Assembly (NCBI GenBank): GCA_030704615.1 | Contig: CM060732.1 | Location: 29,059,053-29,123,052 of the forward strand | Length of the DNA: 64,000 bases | Direction of reading: 5' to 3' | Source of the DNA: Takakia lepidozioides | Lineage: Eukaryota > Streptophyta > Takakiopsida > Takakiales > Takakiaceae | Shown here: positions 11,085-21,520 of the stretch, in pieces | How the letters are laid out: each line of letters opens with the position of its first letter | How positions within the stretch are numbered: position 1 is the first letter of the stretch | Made by a program: the position numbers and the translations under genes | The notes under the pieces: model-generated | Told to the model about the DNA's origin: nothing | Seen by the model: only the letters and a program-made list of their open reading frames with translations | The model's database searches: none

Positions 11085-12050
11085 CAGCCATAGCCAAGCT
11101 GACAATCCAGGTCAAGCAATTGAGATCCATTGCTTGCCCCAACACCTGACGACGTGATGCTTCAGAAAGAGAAGGCACCGCCGTGGTCCCAGTGGAAAAC
11201 CCCATAGCCCGCTCTCGCTCGTCGGCATTAGGCTCCACTAACTGCTGCAACTGAGCATCCCACAGGAGGCCAGGTCCACCATCCCGAAAAGCATGGGATC
11301 CTGGGAAGCTGAGCAGTGTAGGTAATGCTGCTCGTGGTTGACCCACCCTATTGACCACTGCCAAAGGCGAACGGTCATCGTGTCTCACACGTTGAGACTG
11401 CCTTCCTGTGTCCAAAATGCCATCCACGGTGAGGTGTGCTGGCCGCTGCACCCCATCAAATGCACGCTTGAGCAGTGCGGGTGGCATCAAGTTAGTCCAC
11501 CATAGTCGTGGACGATGAGCCCGTGACCCCACTGCAGCTGCATCCAGCAACACTGCTGACCCAAGCCACGACCGGACTTGATGCACACTGGCCATCACCC
11601 TGGCCCGAGAATCACCATCAGTGGTACATTCTCCAAGATGTATGCTGGAGATACAGCTTGATGAAGCTGCAAGCACGCAAAATCCGCACCATCTCCCAAA
11701 ACAGACCCGTCCTCGAGTCTCGTAATCCATTGCCATGCCCGGCTGATGAATGCCCTTGGCAGGGCCAACCTGCCACTATCAGATCAATAGAGCCAACCTG
11801 CTCCAAATCTTGCGCCCCCAACAAGGAAATGTCTGCTGGCAAGGCTTGTTGGTATCCACGAACTGCAGACACAGGCAACAAGTCAGGGTACTGCTGTACC
11901 AACTGAGCCACATGGCGCAGTGAGACGCGTCGTGCAGTCTCATCCCTCTCCACATACAGGTAACGCCTTACCGCACACCTGCCTGTAGCACAGCAGCCAA
12001 TCCGGTGCTGATCCCGCCAAACAAGTCCAGAAGGCAAATGCCTTCATCCG
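11085..12050 (-). pseudogene. C5 DNA cytosine methyltransferase domain within the retroelement polyprotein (copy 1)
   Basis: Readable C5-methyltransferase motifs in order: motif I LLDLFGG (about 12,040), acidic motif II YLYVERDE, motif IV AGWPCQGHS with the catalytic Cys, RTGLFWEMVR, motif VIII-like SRAHRPRLWWTNL, and the C-terminal pair ERAMGFSTGTT and RRQVLGQAMDL (motifs IX/X region, about 11,200-11,100). Motif VI (LENVP) is lost to a frameshift here but intact in copy 2. The motif VIII-like string and the short target region resemble DNMT3/DRM more than DNMT1/CMT. The domain lies between protease and RT. Frameshifts near 11,970 and 11,690 inactivate this copy. Presence at the same place in copy 2 shows it is part of the element. 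Confidence 0.88.
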
Positions 12051-12401
12051 GCCGCTGCCATACAAGAGGTGTGGTGTCCAATGGCGACAACTGAGGTGGC
12101 CCTGGTGCAATCACCGAACTCTCCTCCTCTCCTGACGGTACAAAAGCTTCTTCCCAAGCTTGTTGCACCCGTCCATCAGCAGCTTGCTGCAAATCTTTGC
12201 TCGTACCCCACAACGGGGTGTGAGCAACCATGGCAGGCAACTCCGCCGTACCATGCATGTCATCCTGCTCTGCTGGAGGTGGCACATCCTCTGCATGGAC
12301 ATTGCCTTCCAGCAACTCTCCAGGCCAACTAACGGCAGCTGTGAAGGCGGCTAGTGTTGGCATCTGGCCCCGCTGGGCAGCTGCAATACCCCCAATGAAT
12401 G

Positions 12402-12974
12402 TCACAGGGAGCTGTGCACGGCGACCATCCCCTGACTGCCATCCAGGCCTGTAGGATGCTGACTCCTCCCAGAAATCCAGGGTGAAGCCCATGGGGTATA
12501 ACACTGCCCACCAACGAGGACATCGTAAGAGACCGCGTCTGTCACAATGGCCTTGGCTCGCATCACTGAGCCATCTACAGGATGATCCGGCTGCAGTCTA
12601 ATAGCCAACTGATGTCGTGTCATGCCGCGAGCCTGCTCTGATCCTCCCAGAGATGTCTGTATCTGGAAAGGACAAGGCTCCATATCCGCCTCCATGAGGC
12701 CCAAACCTGCAATAGCAGCTCTGCCCAACATCAGTGGCTGAGCTCCTGAGTCCAACAAGACCCGCAGTGGCCGGTACTTCTTGCCTGCCGGTCCACTCAA
12801 AGTGAAAATGCCTCCCTGGTTGTCTAACAAGACAACTCCAGGTGTCACCATGGCGCGCTCAATGGCTGGCCTAGCTGGCAGCTCCGTCAACCTAGTAGCT
12901 GCAGCTTGCCAGGGCGCTGCCGTGGCAGTCTTGACCCTCAAATCCGAGGATCCCTCTGCCACTACACCTTCCAC
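12402..12974 (-). pseudogene. Retroviral-type aspartic protease (copy 1)
   Basis: The frame contains VLLDSGAQPLMLGRAA, the D-S-G active-site loop with a following hydrophobic glycine segment, after a LSGPAGKKYRPLRV strand. About 190 residues are open. It lies directly between gag and the methyltransferase. In copy 2 the active-site glycine is changed (LLDSEAQP). Confidence 0.75.
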
Positions 12975-15087
12975 TAACTCCGCAGAAGATGAAGTGACCT
13001 CCCACTCTCACAGAGTGTTGCTGCTAGTCTGAACACTGCAGCTGGTCTCACCCCCGGCGTCGCAATCATTGTTGCCGAGAACAGTGGGGCCTGACACACA
13101 GAGGTGGCTGCCCCCAATAACACACCGGCCGCACTAGCCTTGGCAGCAGGAGTCAATGCTGCACGTGTAGCTCTCCCCAATGGCATAGTAACCTCCGCCT
13201 CGGTAACAGTCGGGCGAGAACTAGGTGCCATGGATGGCGTTGACACAGTCTCCGCCAATGTGAATGACTGAGGAAGCCTTGCCTGACGGCTTGCCTCCCC
13301 ACGCTGTGGATCCAATTCCACCTCTGCACCTCGTGGCTCAGGAACTCGTGCTGCTCCTCGAGTCACGGCTGCAGCAGACTCCACCTGCTCTAGTGGTAGT
13401 GCTGCTCCGCACATAAATCCCATGCCTCCCATATCTCCTCCCTCAGGAGCAGGAGGTGGACCATCCCGCCTGGGAGCCGGTACCGCCTGAGCTATAGCCA
13501 TGGCAGCGAGCCTCTGCTCTAGCTGCTGAAGCCGGTTGGCCATGCCTTGATCAACGCCCTGACCTCCGCGTCCTTGGCCATGTTGAGCTTGCCCTTGGCC
13601 TGCACCTCGTGCCCGACCACCTCGTCCTCTCTGGGCTGGTCCACCTCGCCCCGGCCACCATTGTTCCCTTGGAACTGGCCCTGGGCGCAACTCAGGATGT
13701 AAGTCAACACTGGGCATCTCCATGCCATATTTGCCACAATGCCCACACTGCAACTGTGCAGGCTGTGCTTGTGCCGGCCTTCTGCCACTCTCTGGGCAAT
13801 TCTCTTTGACATGGGGTCCTCCACTGTCCAACATATCACCCCTGGTTGCTGTTGGCCTGCAAAAGATGCACGGGCCTTTGCACCTGAGGCCCCCTGTAAG
13901 CTCCATGGAACTTGGGCTGGGCAACCTGCCCCCCTGTCCCGCTGTTGGGCAGTCCCTTGTGCTTGTGGGCTGACAGCTGTGCCCCGTACAGGCATGTCCT
14001 TGCCAAATCCAATTGTAACAACTCGTTCCTCCACCATGTTGAGCTCAATCCGCTCAGCCAGCAGAAACACATCTGCTAATGTGGGTTGGGCTGCTTGTAA
14101 CAGGGTTGCATCTCGCACCCTTCTCTTGAGCTCCTTGTCCAGAATTCCATACCAAACTGGATTGCCTGAGCTTCAGTAACCCCTTGGGTCACACTTATCA
14201 AGCGCCTCATACGAGTGTACGCCTCTCGCAGGCTCTCACTGGGTTTGCGCTGGAAGTCTTGCAAACTTCGTAGCTTCTCTGTCCGTACACCTTGGTAGTT
14301 CCTCCGCAACTCCTGGAAGAACTCCACCACCGGTTGAATCTAGGCACATGTGTTGTAGCTGTGGCAGGAGGAGTAGTAGCACCTTCTGAACTGGTACCAC
14401 CTGCAGAAGTACCAGCACTACCTGCTCCACTACTAGTGCTGGCAGTGGGAGCTATTGGTACTGATGCAGCTACTGGTCGCGTCATGCCTCGAGTAATGGA
14501 GATGTAGTCAGGTGACCAATACATCCTCCACTCCTCAATCTCTGCTTCATGTCCTCGCCTGAACTCGTGGTAATCGTCCATAGGCGGGCCTTCCAAATGC
14601 TGGAACAGTCCCTTCCACGCCATGAATGGGGTGAATAGATGTGGATTGCGCATCTGCTGCAAATCACACCAGCTGTCGAACTCCTGGATAAAGTCATCCA
14701 ACTCGATTGTGCCCACAGCTCCAGAGTACCTACGAGGCCCCTTGGTAGCTCCATACATCTCCTCCATGTCGTCCCACAACAATGGCGAATGAAAGTGCAC
14801 ACCTGTGATGAAGCCTCCGAGCCTGTGTCTGACTCTACAGTAATTGAGGGGGGCGGTGAAGGTGGTCTGAACCGAATACCTCGTCTTGTGAACCCACTCT
14901 CACTGTTACTGCCTGTAGCCGTACTCCCCTCAAAACCCTTGGTAACTCCGTAATGACACTCACAATGTGCACCTCCTCCAGTGACACTATAAGGCTCTAG
15001 TACTAATCTAATAGTGACACGGGTGGGCACCTGTTGCAGTCTAAGGGTCATATCCCAATGGCTCAGGGCACCTGCACCTGCATCCAC
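12974..15087 (-). pseudogene. Gag-like protein (copy 1), frameshifted
   Basis: Overlapping frames encode an acidic N-terminus (PPSPPPS, SDTGSE), a helical retrotransposon-gag-like segment (WDDMEEMYGATKGP, MAWKGLFQHLEGPPMDD, EFFQELRRNYQGV, LREAYTRMRRLI) and a CCHC zinc knuckle region; in copy 2 the knuckle reads CWTCGGPHVKRDC followed by CGHCGKYGH. A long Gly/Arg/Gln-rich segment follows (GRGGRARGAGQGQAQHGQ). At least four frame changes make it non-functional. The start is uncertain because copies 1 and 2 differ at the front. Confidence 0.75.
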
Positions 15088-15496
15088 CGCAAGAACTCCT
15101 ATGGTTGGCTGGTCATCAACCCAGCCTCACCATAGAAGAAACACTGGTGGTCTTGCTGGTCATCACTCCAGCCTCACCACCGACAGCATACTCTAGGATT
15201 GACCGGTGATCAAATCCGGCCTAATCCCTATGAAAGCAAGCGCCCACACAAAACCAACATGGCGCACAGTCAAGCATGCAGGTGTTGGGGGGATCCAACA
15301 CAAGAAATCAAAACATCAACACCCCCACACCAAAATCCAGCAGCAACGTTGATCCTGCAGAATATCCCAGCCCAAGACCCCGGACTGACTGGCCTCCACC
15401 AGAGAGGCTTTGGCAACTACAAGTACAAGGTAATGAAAATAGTACAGAGATGGAGGGGAAGAATAGAAGCCCGCCCCAGCAAGATCTAACCCTGAT
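15088..15496. other. Non-coding spacer of the retroelement between upstream ORF and gag
   Basis: The stretch is conserved in copy 2 (39,618-40,137), including an imperfect duplication of AGCCTCACCA-containing segments (15,121 and 15,171). I see no primer-binding site, tRNA complement or open frame. It could be a leader for gag. Confidence 0.5.
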
Positions 15497-16335
15497 CTAT
15501 GCTATCAACTTCCAGACTTCTCTCAAAGTACCTCGCTCTGCTTGATGGTAAGGTGTAGGAGGTATATCTATGTCCAGAAACCTGCCACTAACCTTGTCCC
15601 AAGCTACAGTAGCTCGCTCTAACCAACCCTCCTCCTCTTTCTGCCAGGTAGAGACAAAGCAACACTCTGCTATCTCCCGCTCACTGAACACTAAAGAAAA
15701 CAAAGGTAGGGTCTGATAGTCTCTCAACTCGAAAGCTTTGAGACGGTTGCGGGTGTCTTCATTGCGAATGACTGCATCGCCTTCAAACAGAACAAACTTG
15801 TCCTCGCTAATGAACCCCCGCTCGTGGTTGCCTTGTGCAGAGCGTGTCCGACTGCAACACTGTCTAATTGCACAAACTTGTGCAGCTCCTGCTCCTCTGC
15901 TCCAGTACACGGCACGGCCTTGTGGCTGAACACCTTGGTCCCCGGTGCTGTCTTTGGCTGTGTTCCAAGCCTAGCTTTCACCCACTTTGGTATTTCACCT
16001 ACAGCTGCAGAACTGCTGGCTCCAACAGAGTTCTGACTGTCCAAGGCGATATTGAGGCCCTCAATGCCAACTACAGCAGTCTGTTGTCTACTGCTAATGC
16101 CTGACTCCCAGTATGCAATCAACTCGTCCAACTGTTCTCCACTCAAATCAGTCTGAGTTCCTTGGGAAACATAAATCCTGTCCCCTTGTGTGCACAGGCT
16201 AAGAGAAGAGACCTGCCCTTCAATTACGTCCTCATTTCCCCCAGCCATGCAAGGAGTACATCCACAGGTTTGTCTCTCATATAGGCCAGCACAGGTTCTA
16301 GAAACATGATTGTGGATATTTCGTGGCACACTCAC
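15497..16335 (-). pseudogene. Unrecognised ORF upstream of gag in the methyltransferase retroelement (copy 1)
   Basis: Two overlapping frames encode about 275 residues. The front has a Cys-rich start (CGCTPC) and a segment QGTQTDLSGEQLDELIAYWE; the back has FVLFEGDAVIRNEDTRNRLK, CCFVSTWQKEEEGWLERA and FLDIDIPPTPYH. Copy 2 keeps the back half open at 40,138-40,683. I do not recognise a domain. It could be an extra ORF, a first gag module or a captured gene. The frame breaks near 15,910. Confidence 0.6.
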
Positions 16336-16470
16336 ACTCTAAAAATTCCATAGATTTTTAGCAGAGTCCCAAAAAACAAACCAGGTCTAGATAGGTAGAT
16401 TTCCCCTTTCTGCAGCTATCCCCTCAAAAACTGTGTCAAACAGAGTTCATTTGACAAAGATATGACCAAT

Positions 16471-17049
16471 TTGGCTTTACATCATTTAAATTAGATCAAA
16501 ATGCCCTGTTTTTTTTTTTTGAAGGTTTTCAAATTTAAAAATTTAAAGTTACCCAAACTATCTGGTAACTGGTTCCCAGTTCCCTACGTTCTATATGGTT
16601 TCCCAGGTTCCCTGGCCACGTGCCCTATAATTCGCACCTTGCTCCAGTCTTCTGCATACCGAGAGTGAGAGAGAGAGAGAGAGAGGGAATTGTGGCACTC
16701 AGTAGTGTCTTGTTGTGAAAGAGAGTGGATTCCGTGATTGCTTGCAGGCTTGCGCACCAAGAGAGGGGAGGAAAGACATGTTTATGGACATGTTTATGGA
16801 CGCCATGTACAGGCGAGGGGTCACTCACAGTCTGCTCGAGGCCTTGGTGGCTAACGATAAATCACTGAGGAGGATTACCAGCGGGAAGCACTGGACTTTG
16901 TGCTGGAGCTTGCGGGTCCCGGCCCATTCCAGTTACGGGGGAGAAAGCCCTGGCTCCTGAATCGCCCGTCTATCCCCAGCGTAGCTCGGCTCCGCCGTTC
17001 CCAAACCCGTCGTCTCCATCCTGCAGCTGAAACTCTAGCACTTTTGTGA
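16471..17049. other. Spacer between the retroelement and the cyclase pseudogene
   Basis: AT-rich to about 16,560, with poly-T at 16,509-16,520. A (GA)n microsatellite lies at 16,666-16,686. A short frame at 16,715-16,960 with Met codons at 16,779 and 16,791 could be remains of a first exon of the gene that follows, but nothing confirms it. Confidence 0.35.
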
Positions 17050-17690
17050 ATGTGAACTGCTTACTGCAGGGAAGTGGTGTATGGAGCATTCGAGTCCATA
17101 GATGCAACACCGCTTGATCAGGTCATCAACGATGCAATTGACTGGAGTTTCCGTAAGCAGAATCCAGAGGACTATTGGGCGGGCCAGGTCGAATCAAGCT
17201 GTACAATGGAAGCGGAGTGGATTCTGGCTATGCATTTCCTGGGCGTTACAGATGACCCAAAGAAAGAAAAAGTCGTGCGTTGCATTCGGAGCCTGCAAAG
17301 AACTGACGGATCCTGGGACACTTATCATGAAGCTCCTGCAGGTGACCTTAGCACCACCGTCAAGTGTTATGTGGCCTTAAAAGCGTCAGGATCCCAACCC
17401 AATGAAGCATCCATGGTAGCAGCTCGAAAATGGATTTCTGAACATGGTGGACTTCAATCTTTACGACTTTAGCTGCTGGGCAAGGGAAACAGTCATCCCC
17501 CTGACCATCCTTTCTGCTCGGCGCCCAGTACGTCCGCTGCCGCTCGACTTTTGTTGTCATGAGCTCCATGAACCAGAGGACATGAAACAACATCAAAGCA
17601 AGAAAACTACTCTTTCAAATCTCGCCAGACATGTCTGTGAAAGTTTATTCCTCTACTTCGACAAGTTCCTCATATGGTATGGTAAGAGCC
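17050..17690 (+). pseudogene. Squalene-hopene-cyclase-like gene fragment
   Basis: After a possible acceptor (CTGCAG at about 17,064-17,069) the frame to 17,472 encodes the N-terminal part of a class II triterpene cyclase: DAIDWSFRKQNPEDYW, MEAEWILAMHFLG, a QW-type repeat CIRSLQRTDGSWDTYHE and ARKWISEHGGL. A second frame (17,444-17,749) continues with YDFSCWARETVIPL and SARRPV, matching a later part of squalene-hopene cyclases. The segment expected between HGGL and YDFSCWAR is missing and the frame changes, so this is an internally deleted, truncated copy. The catalytic DXDD region is absent. Such cyclases make hopanoids in bacteria and occur in ferns and mosses. Confidence 0.75.
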
Positions 17691-17759
17691 GTTCCAAGCC
17701 TGGCCGTGAGGTGGCCATCGTATGCTGCTTGGCCTGGATCCTTTGGTGACAAGATTCTG

Positions 17760-18427
17760 ACGGCACTTGTTGTGGTGTACAACCTCCTTGGGTGTACTCG
17801 TTGATGGCGTTGAGCTATATATCGCCTGCTTACTGTAGGGAATCAGGCCAGAATACGTTCGTCGTTCGTTTCTGCTGAATTGGTCAGAAGACAATTCCAA
17901 GCCCGGAACCTAGGGCGCATACAATGCAGCAACCCCAAGAACGGAAAGCGCAAAGTTCTGCTGTTGCGAGGCTCCATAGCAACCATATACACGGAACTCC
18001 ATCCTCTGCGCATTGCGAAGAGGATGCCGCTTTTCTGCTCCATAGCCCTGCCCCTTAACCGCTGCATGGCGCTCTTGCATGATCAAAGCAAATGATTGAC
18101 AAAGAAGCTGAAGCTAAATTTTGGTCCAAGACCAACCCCGATACAAAAATCAATTGCAACAGCAGGCTCCTCTATAGGCTTACTGGTGAAACGATCATCC
18201 AGCTTCAAGGATCATGCATAGGTGCCAACTAGCATTTGCTGCTGCATTTTTAAGTATCTCCTTGTGTACCCCAAAGCCTCTAGTGACTTGGTAGCTTCAG
18301 CGACTGCAATAACAATGGCGGCTCTGGCATCGTCATCCTCCAGGCGTTTCAGGGCACGCTGAATCTTGTGGTCACATTCAATGATATGCTTCTCAAACTA
18401 ATCACTACTTATACGCAGGTAATCTTG
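17760..18427. other. No recognisable gene
   Basis: Only short frames without family features on either strand. The stretch separates the cyclase pseudogene from the dispersed repeat at 18,428. Confidence 0.4.
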
Positions 18428-18835
18428 CAAGTGCTAACCCTCAACTCCTACCTTGCACTCACAGGTAAGAGCTCATCTTTCTCGAGTGATAGAAATCCAT
18501 CGAACACACTGTGACACAAAACATGAAAACCAAACCATCACTCTTAGAAAATAGTAGTCGAGCCAGGGGCACCCCAAGCTATGGGGACTCCACCCCACAA
18601 CAACCTGTACCCCTACATACGCACACTCAAATCTAAACACATGCAGGAGCTCGGTCGCGCAGGCTCAACTCGAGAAAGATGAGCCGCGCGACTGCCGCTC
18701 TCGTGAAGATAAGACGGACCAGGTGTCAAACTAAACTTGACACCTGATTTAACACTTGACCTAAATCCAAGTGTTAAATACAAATAACTAGTTTTATTCT
18801 AGCTGTTTTCACACTGTGCTTATTTAACTTGACAG
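18428..18835. repeat. Dispersed repeat Y, copy 1 (three consecutive hairpins)
   Basis: Homologous to 24,598-24,956 and 42,803-43,226. It contains AGCCAGGGGCACCCCAAGC, then three inverted repeats: AGGTGTCAA/TTGACACCT, TTAACACTTG/CAAGTGTTAA and AACTAG/CTAG. It also has CATCTTTCTCGAG (18,474) facing CTCGAGAAAGATG (18,669). The copies end at TTTAACTTGACA. It could be a solo LTR or a non-autonomous element. Confidence 0.8.
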
Positions 18836-19377
18836 TTAGGTACCTGCAATGGAGGCAGGAGGTCAGTTTGACAGCATAGGCCGATTCTTATTTTTTATTT
18901 TATTTCTAATATAGCGTGCCTAAAATTTGCTAGCAGCAATTATAATTAATATAGCCTGCAAGAAAATATAGCATTTTATAAATTTATGTAAATATAGGGT
19001 GGCCGATAAAGACCAAAATTAAAATAATACCCCCCTATAAAACATTTTTTTTGCACGTGGTATATAAAAGATATAGGGAGTGACCTCCTCGAGTAGGTGA
19101 GCCATCATCATGGCCCATAGACCTTAGGTTCGGTTCCCAAAAATTAGACTCAATTATTTATTTTACGTGGAATATTATGCATTGGCCAATTAAAGGAGTA
19201 GTCGCCAACAACTACAACGATTGCGGGGAGTGGGAAACCGTTGCCGCACCCATTTTCGGGCTCGTGCATAGAGACAACACAATAGAGAGGAGGCAAAGTG
19301 ATGGCAACGTCTATTTAGGGCTACGTTTTTGTTTTGACAGCTCACATTCTCAACATTTTCTCTGTTTAGCTCATACG
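18836..19377. other. AT-rich stretch before RING-H2 gene
   Basis: AT-rich to about 19,080. A weak B-box-like GGTTCGGTTCCC at 19,129 hints at an old tRNA-like fragment, but no A box is convincing. No gene seen. Confidence 0.35.
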
Positions 19378-19986
19378 ATGGAAACAGCCCATCTTGACGC
19401 AGGTAACGGCAATCCTCTGGCGCAGGAAACTGAGGAAGGCTGGTTTAGCGGTCTCCGAATGATGAGGGGATAGCTACGGAGGAATGTACGACTGAAATAG
19501 GCGATTCGCATGATGTTAATGTTGAAGCAGCTGACATTCCTGCTGTGGAGGGCGACATGGGGGCAGGCCTGCCTCCCCTCAGCTGCTATATATCTCCAAA
19601 TACGCCAAAGCGATCGCCGAGTGCATTGCATTTTCAAAATGTGGAGTGCCTTGGATTCGGAGTCGTCAGAAGACTCCTCCGACAATAAGGACCATGAGGA
19701 AGCTGGGAAGTACCCTGTAGATGCCTTTGAAGAATTGGAGGTTGATGAGCAAGACGACTTCCATTGGATCGGTGCTTCCATGGACTTCTTTCAGACTTCT
19801 GCTCCACAGTTTGTTTTGACGGCGAAAACAGACACATCGGACTCATGCACTATCTGCCTAGAGTTGGCACAATCGGGAAACTCTATATGCACGCTCAGTG
19901 TATGCTTCCACTCCTTCCACAGTACATGCATAGACATCTGGGTTCAGCTGAACGGCACATGCCCTCTGTGCCGGCGTACATTGTGA
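19378..19986 (+). pseudogene. RING-H2 finger gene, probably frameshifted
   Basis: The 19,510-19,986 frame ends in a perfect RING-H2 finger: CTICLE, then CFHSFHSTCIDIW and CPLCRR, with the C3H2C3 spacing of an E3 ubiquitin ligase. Before it lies an acidic stretch (DSESSEDSSDNKDHEEAG). A possible start at 19,378 (METAHLDAGNG) and an acidic middle frame (19,459-19,690, containing EAADIPAVEGDMGAGLPP) are each one frame away, so two indels or a misread intron separate the parts. The RING itself is intact. The protein would be about 200 residues with a C-terminal RING, a common plant layout. Confidence 0.6.
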
Positions 19987-20289
19987 GAAAGAAGTTCGAA
20001 TTGCATTTTTATGTTGAATTGTGTTTCCCGGCTGTTTGTTGAGGGCCTCACTGTCTTGTTTACAGCTTTCCTTTGTATGAAAGCTTCCCACAACCATTAT
20101 ACATTATATTTAAAGTCTATGGCTCGGGATTTTGTGGCCTCTGGCTAAAGCACCATTTCATTTCATTTCTGTCGTTTGTTTTCATTTTGTCCCATCAGCT
20201 CTTTGCACTTTCCGCGCACGTTATGAGGTAACAAAAGAGAAAAGTAACTACCGGCAGTGGCATGCACACGTTGGATCTCTTCAACTGCC

Positions 20290-20666
20290 ACAAAAGTGTC
20301 TCTCTATTTCGGGCATTCCACGATGTTATCAGCGAAGATCTGGTTCGGAACATGGTGAGAGCGGATAGGCTGCACAAATGTCAAGATGGGTCCTTCCTAC
20401 GGGGGGCACAGGAGAAAAGCCCCTGATTCGTGCAGACGTTCATGGAGCTCTGTTCACCAGAAGGAGGAGCAGTGGTGGATCTGACATCGGGATGCGGGGC
20501 GTCAATAGTCGCTCCAAGTGTTTGCCGTAGGCATTTGCTGGCGATGGAGGGGGATGAGGAGCTCCTTCGAGGGAGGCTTTGTGGATTACAACGGGTCGCA
20601 CCAACGATGGAGATCCACACAGACACTAGCATGGTCCAAATTACTCCAATTATATTTTCTCTTTGA
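20290..20666 (+). pseudogene. Methyltransferase-like fragment (AdoMet motif I region)
   Basis: One frame reads through a stop at about 20,424 into FVQTFMELCS, then AVVDLTSGCGAS and RRHLLAMEGDEELLRG. This parallels AFIQTLMETCS, RILDLTCGTG and DRHVFAFEPD in the gene at 59,052-63,990, so both belong to one family. The DLTxGxG loop plus an acidic residue about 20 positions later is the AdoMet-binding pattern of Rossmann methyltransferases. Only the C-terminal part is present. Confidence 0.5.
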
Positions 20667-21520
20667 AATCGACTGGTTTATAATAGACATTCCACAGTTT
20701 TTTCCAAATATAAATTTCCTCTTCGAAATCGGTTGGTTTAGGTCGGTGCCGACTATGCACTCTTTGACCATTGATTTTTACATGTGCACTAGTTTTTCTC
20801 ACTTAAACTTGGAGCTCACATGAGCTCATATTTAGTTGGAATTCGTATTAGTGTCTACTGCATGTCATACGATCCCAAGCATTTCTTCAAAATCGTGAGG
20901 GTCCAGTCGTTGGCATTTCTGTGGCTTTTGTGTTCATGTAACAATGATTTCTTAAGGATACCGAGGAATCGTCGAGCGGATACTCGCTACTGACCGTGCC
21001 ACTCTAGCCGGAACAGATAAGAGGACTTAGAAGTTGGTGCCGACTACCACCACATGAGGTCATCAAAACTGTCGTTTTTACATGTTCTCAGAGAAAATAT
21101 GTAGTCGGCAACGACTACAGTCGAATTTGTCAGTAGCTATTATCATGTTGGCGAATAGTCGTTGCCGACTGCCCCCACGCCAGCAGAAAAAAGAGAAGAG
21201 GTCACAGAAGTCAGTGCCAACTACCACCAACCGGGACTATGGCTGCTTCGAAGTAATACGAGAACTTCAAACACTTCCTTATGTTCCTCCTTGACATGGT
21301 CCAAATTTCTCGAATGAAATTGTTTCTTTGAAATCGATTGGTTGAAGTCGGTGCCGACTTCGCACTATTTGGCCTCCAAATTGTGCATATGCGGCTGTTT
21401 TATTCACTAAACTTGTAGCTAAAATGACCAAAGAAATGAGTTGGCGTACGTATGTTTACAATCATAAGCATTTTAGGCAATTCAAATCATTGAAGTCGTT
21501 GCCGACTTCAAGGTATATAA
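20625..21520. repeat. Diverged duplication with a cluster of GTCGNTGCCGAC palindromes
   Basis: 20,630-20,830 and 21,296-21,430 share CATGGTCCAAATT, CTTTGAAATCGA and the order of later blocks, so they are an old duplication about 670 bp apart. Palindrome-like 12-mers of type GTCGGTGCCGAC or GTCGTTGCCGAC, some degenerate, occur at about 20,741, 21,034, 21,103, 21,165, 21,209, 21,347 and 21,503. No coding frame. Confidence 0.6.

Larger units (their letters stand above)
7318..16470 (-). mobile_element. Ty3/gypsy retroelement carrying a DNA cytosine methyltransferase and a PHD finger, copy 1
   Basis: Reading on the minus strand, the element has an upstream ORF (16,335-15,497), gag (15,087-12,974), aspartic protease, C5 cytosine methyltransferase, reverse transcriptase, RNase H, integrase and a C-terminal PHD finger (to 7,663). 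RT before integrase makes it Ty3/gypsy-like. Borders are set by where homology with copy 2 (24,513-41,112) begins and ends: TGTCGTGCGC at 7,318 and GATATGACCAA at 16,470. The flanks differ, so the two are independent insertions. A G-run polypurine tract (plus strand CGCCCCCTAGC at about 7,405) precedes the 85-bp 3' terminal block. No matching terminal repeat is visible at the 5' end, so LTRs are very short, lost or not where I expect. Several frameshifts make this copy defective. Confidence 0.85.

Noticed and set aside
11085-12050. Methyltransferase as an ordinary host DRM/DNMT gene
   Set aside because: It lies between protease and RT in two independently inserted copies and has no introns of its own.
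7318-16470. 5-6-bp target duplication (GCTTTA near 7,312 and 16,476) for copy 1
   Set aside because: The right copy is not directly adjacent to the homology border, so the match may be chance.
16668-16686. (GA)n near the cyclase as promoter element
   Set aside because: Simple repeat; nothing ties it to transcription of a broken gene.
17050-17690. Bacterial contamination for the cyclase fragment
   Set aside because: It has a plausible splice acceptor, lies among plant repeats and has no bacterial gene neighbours; base composition matches the surroundings.
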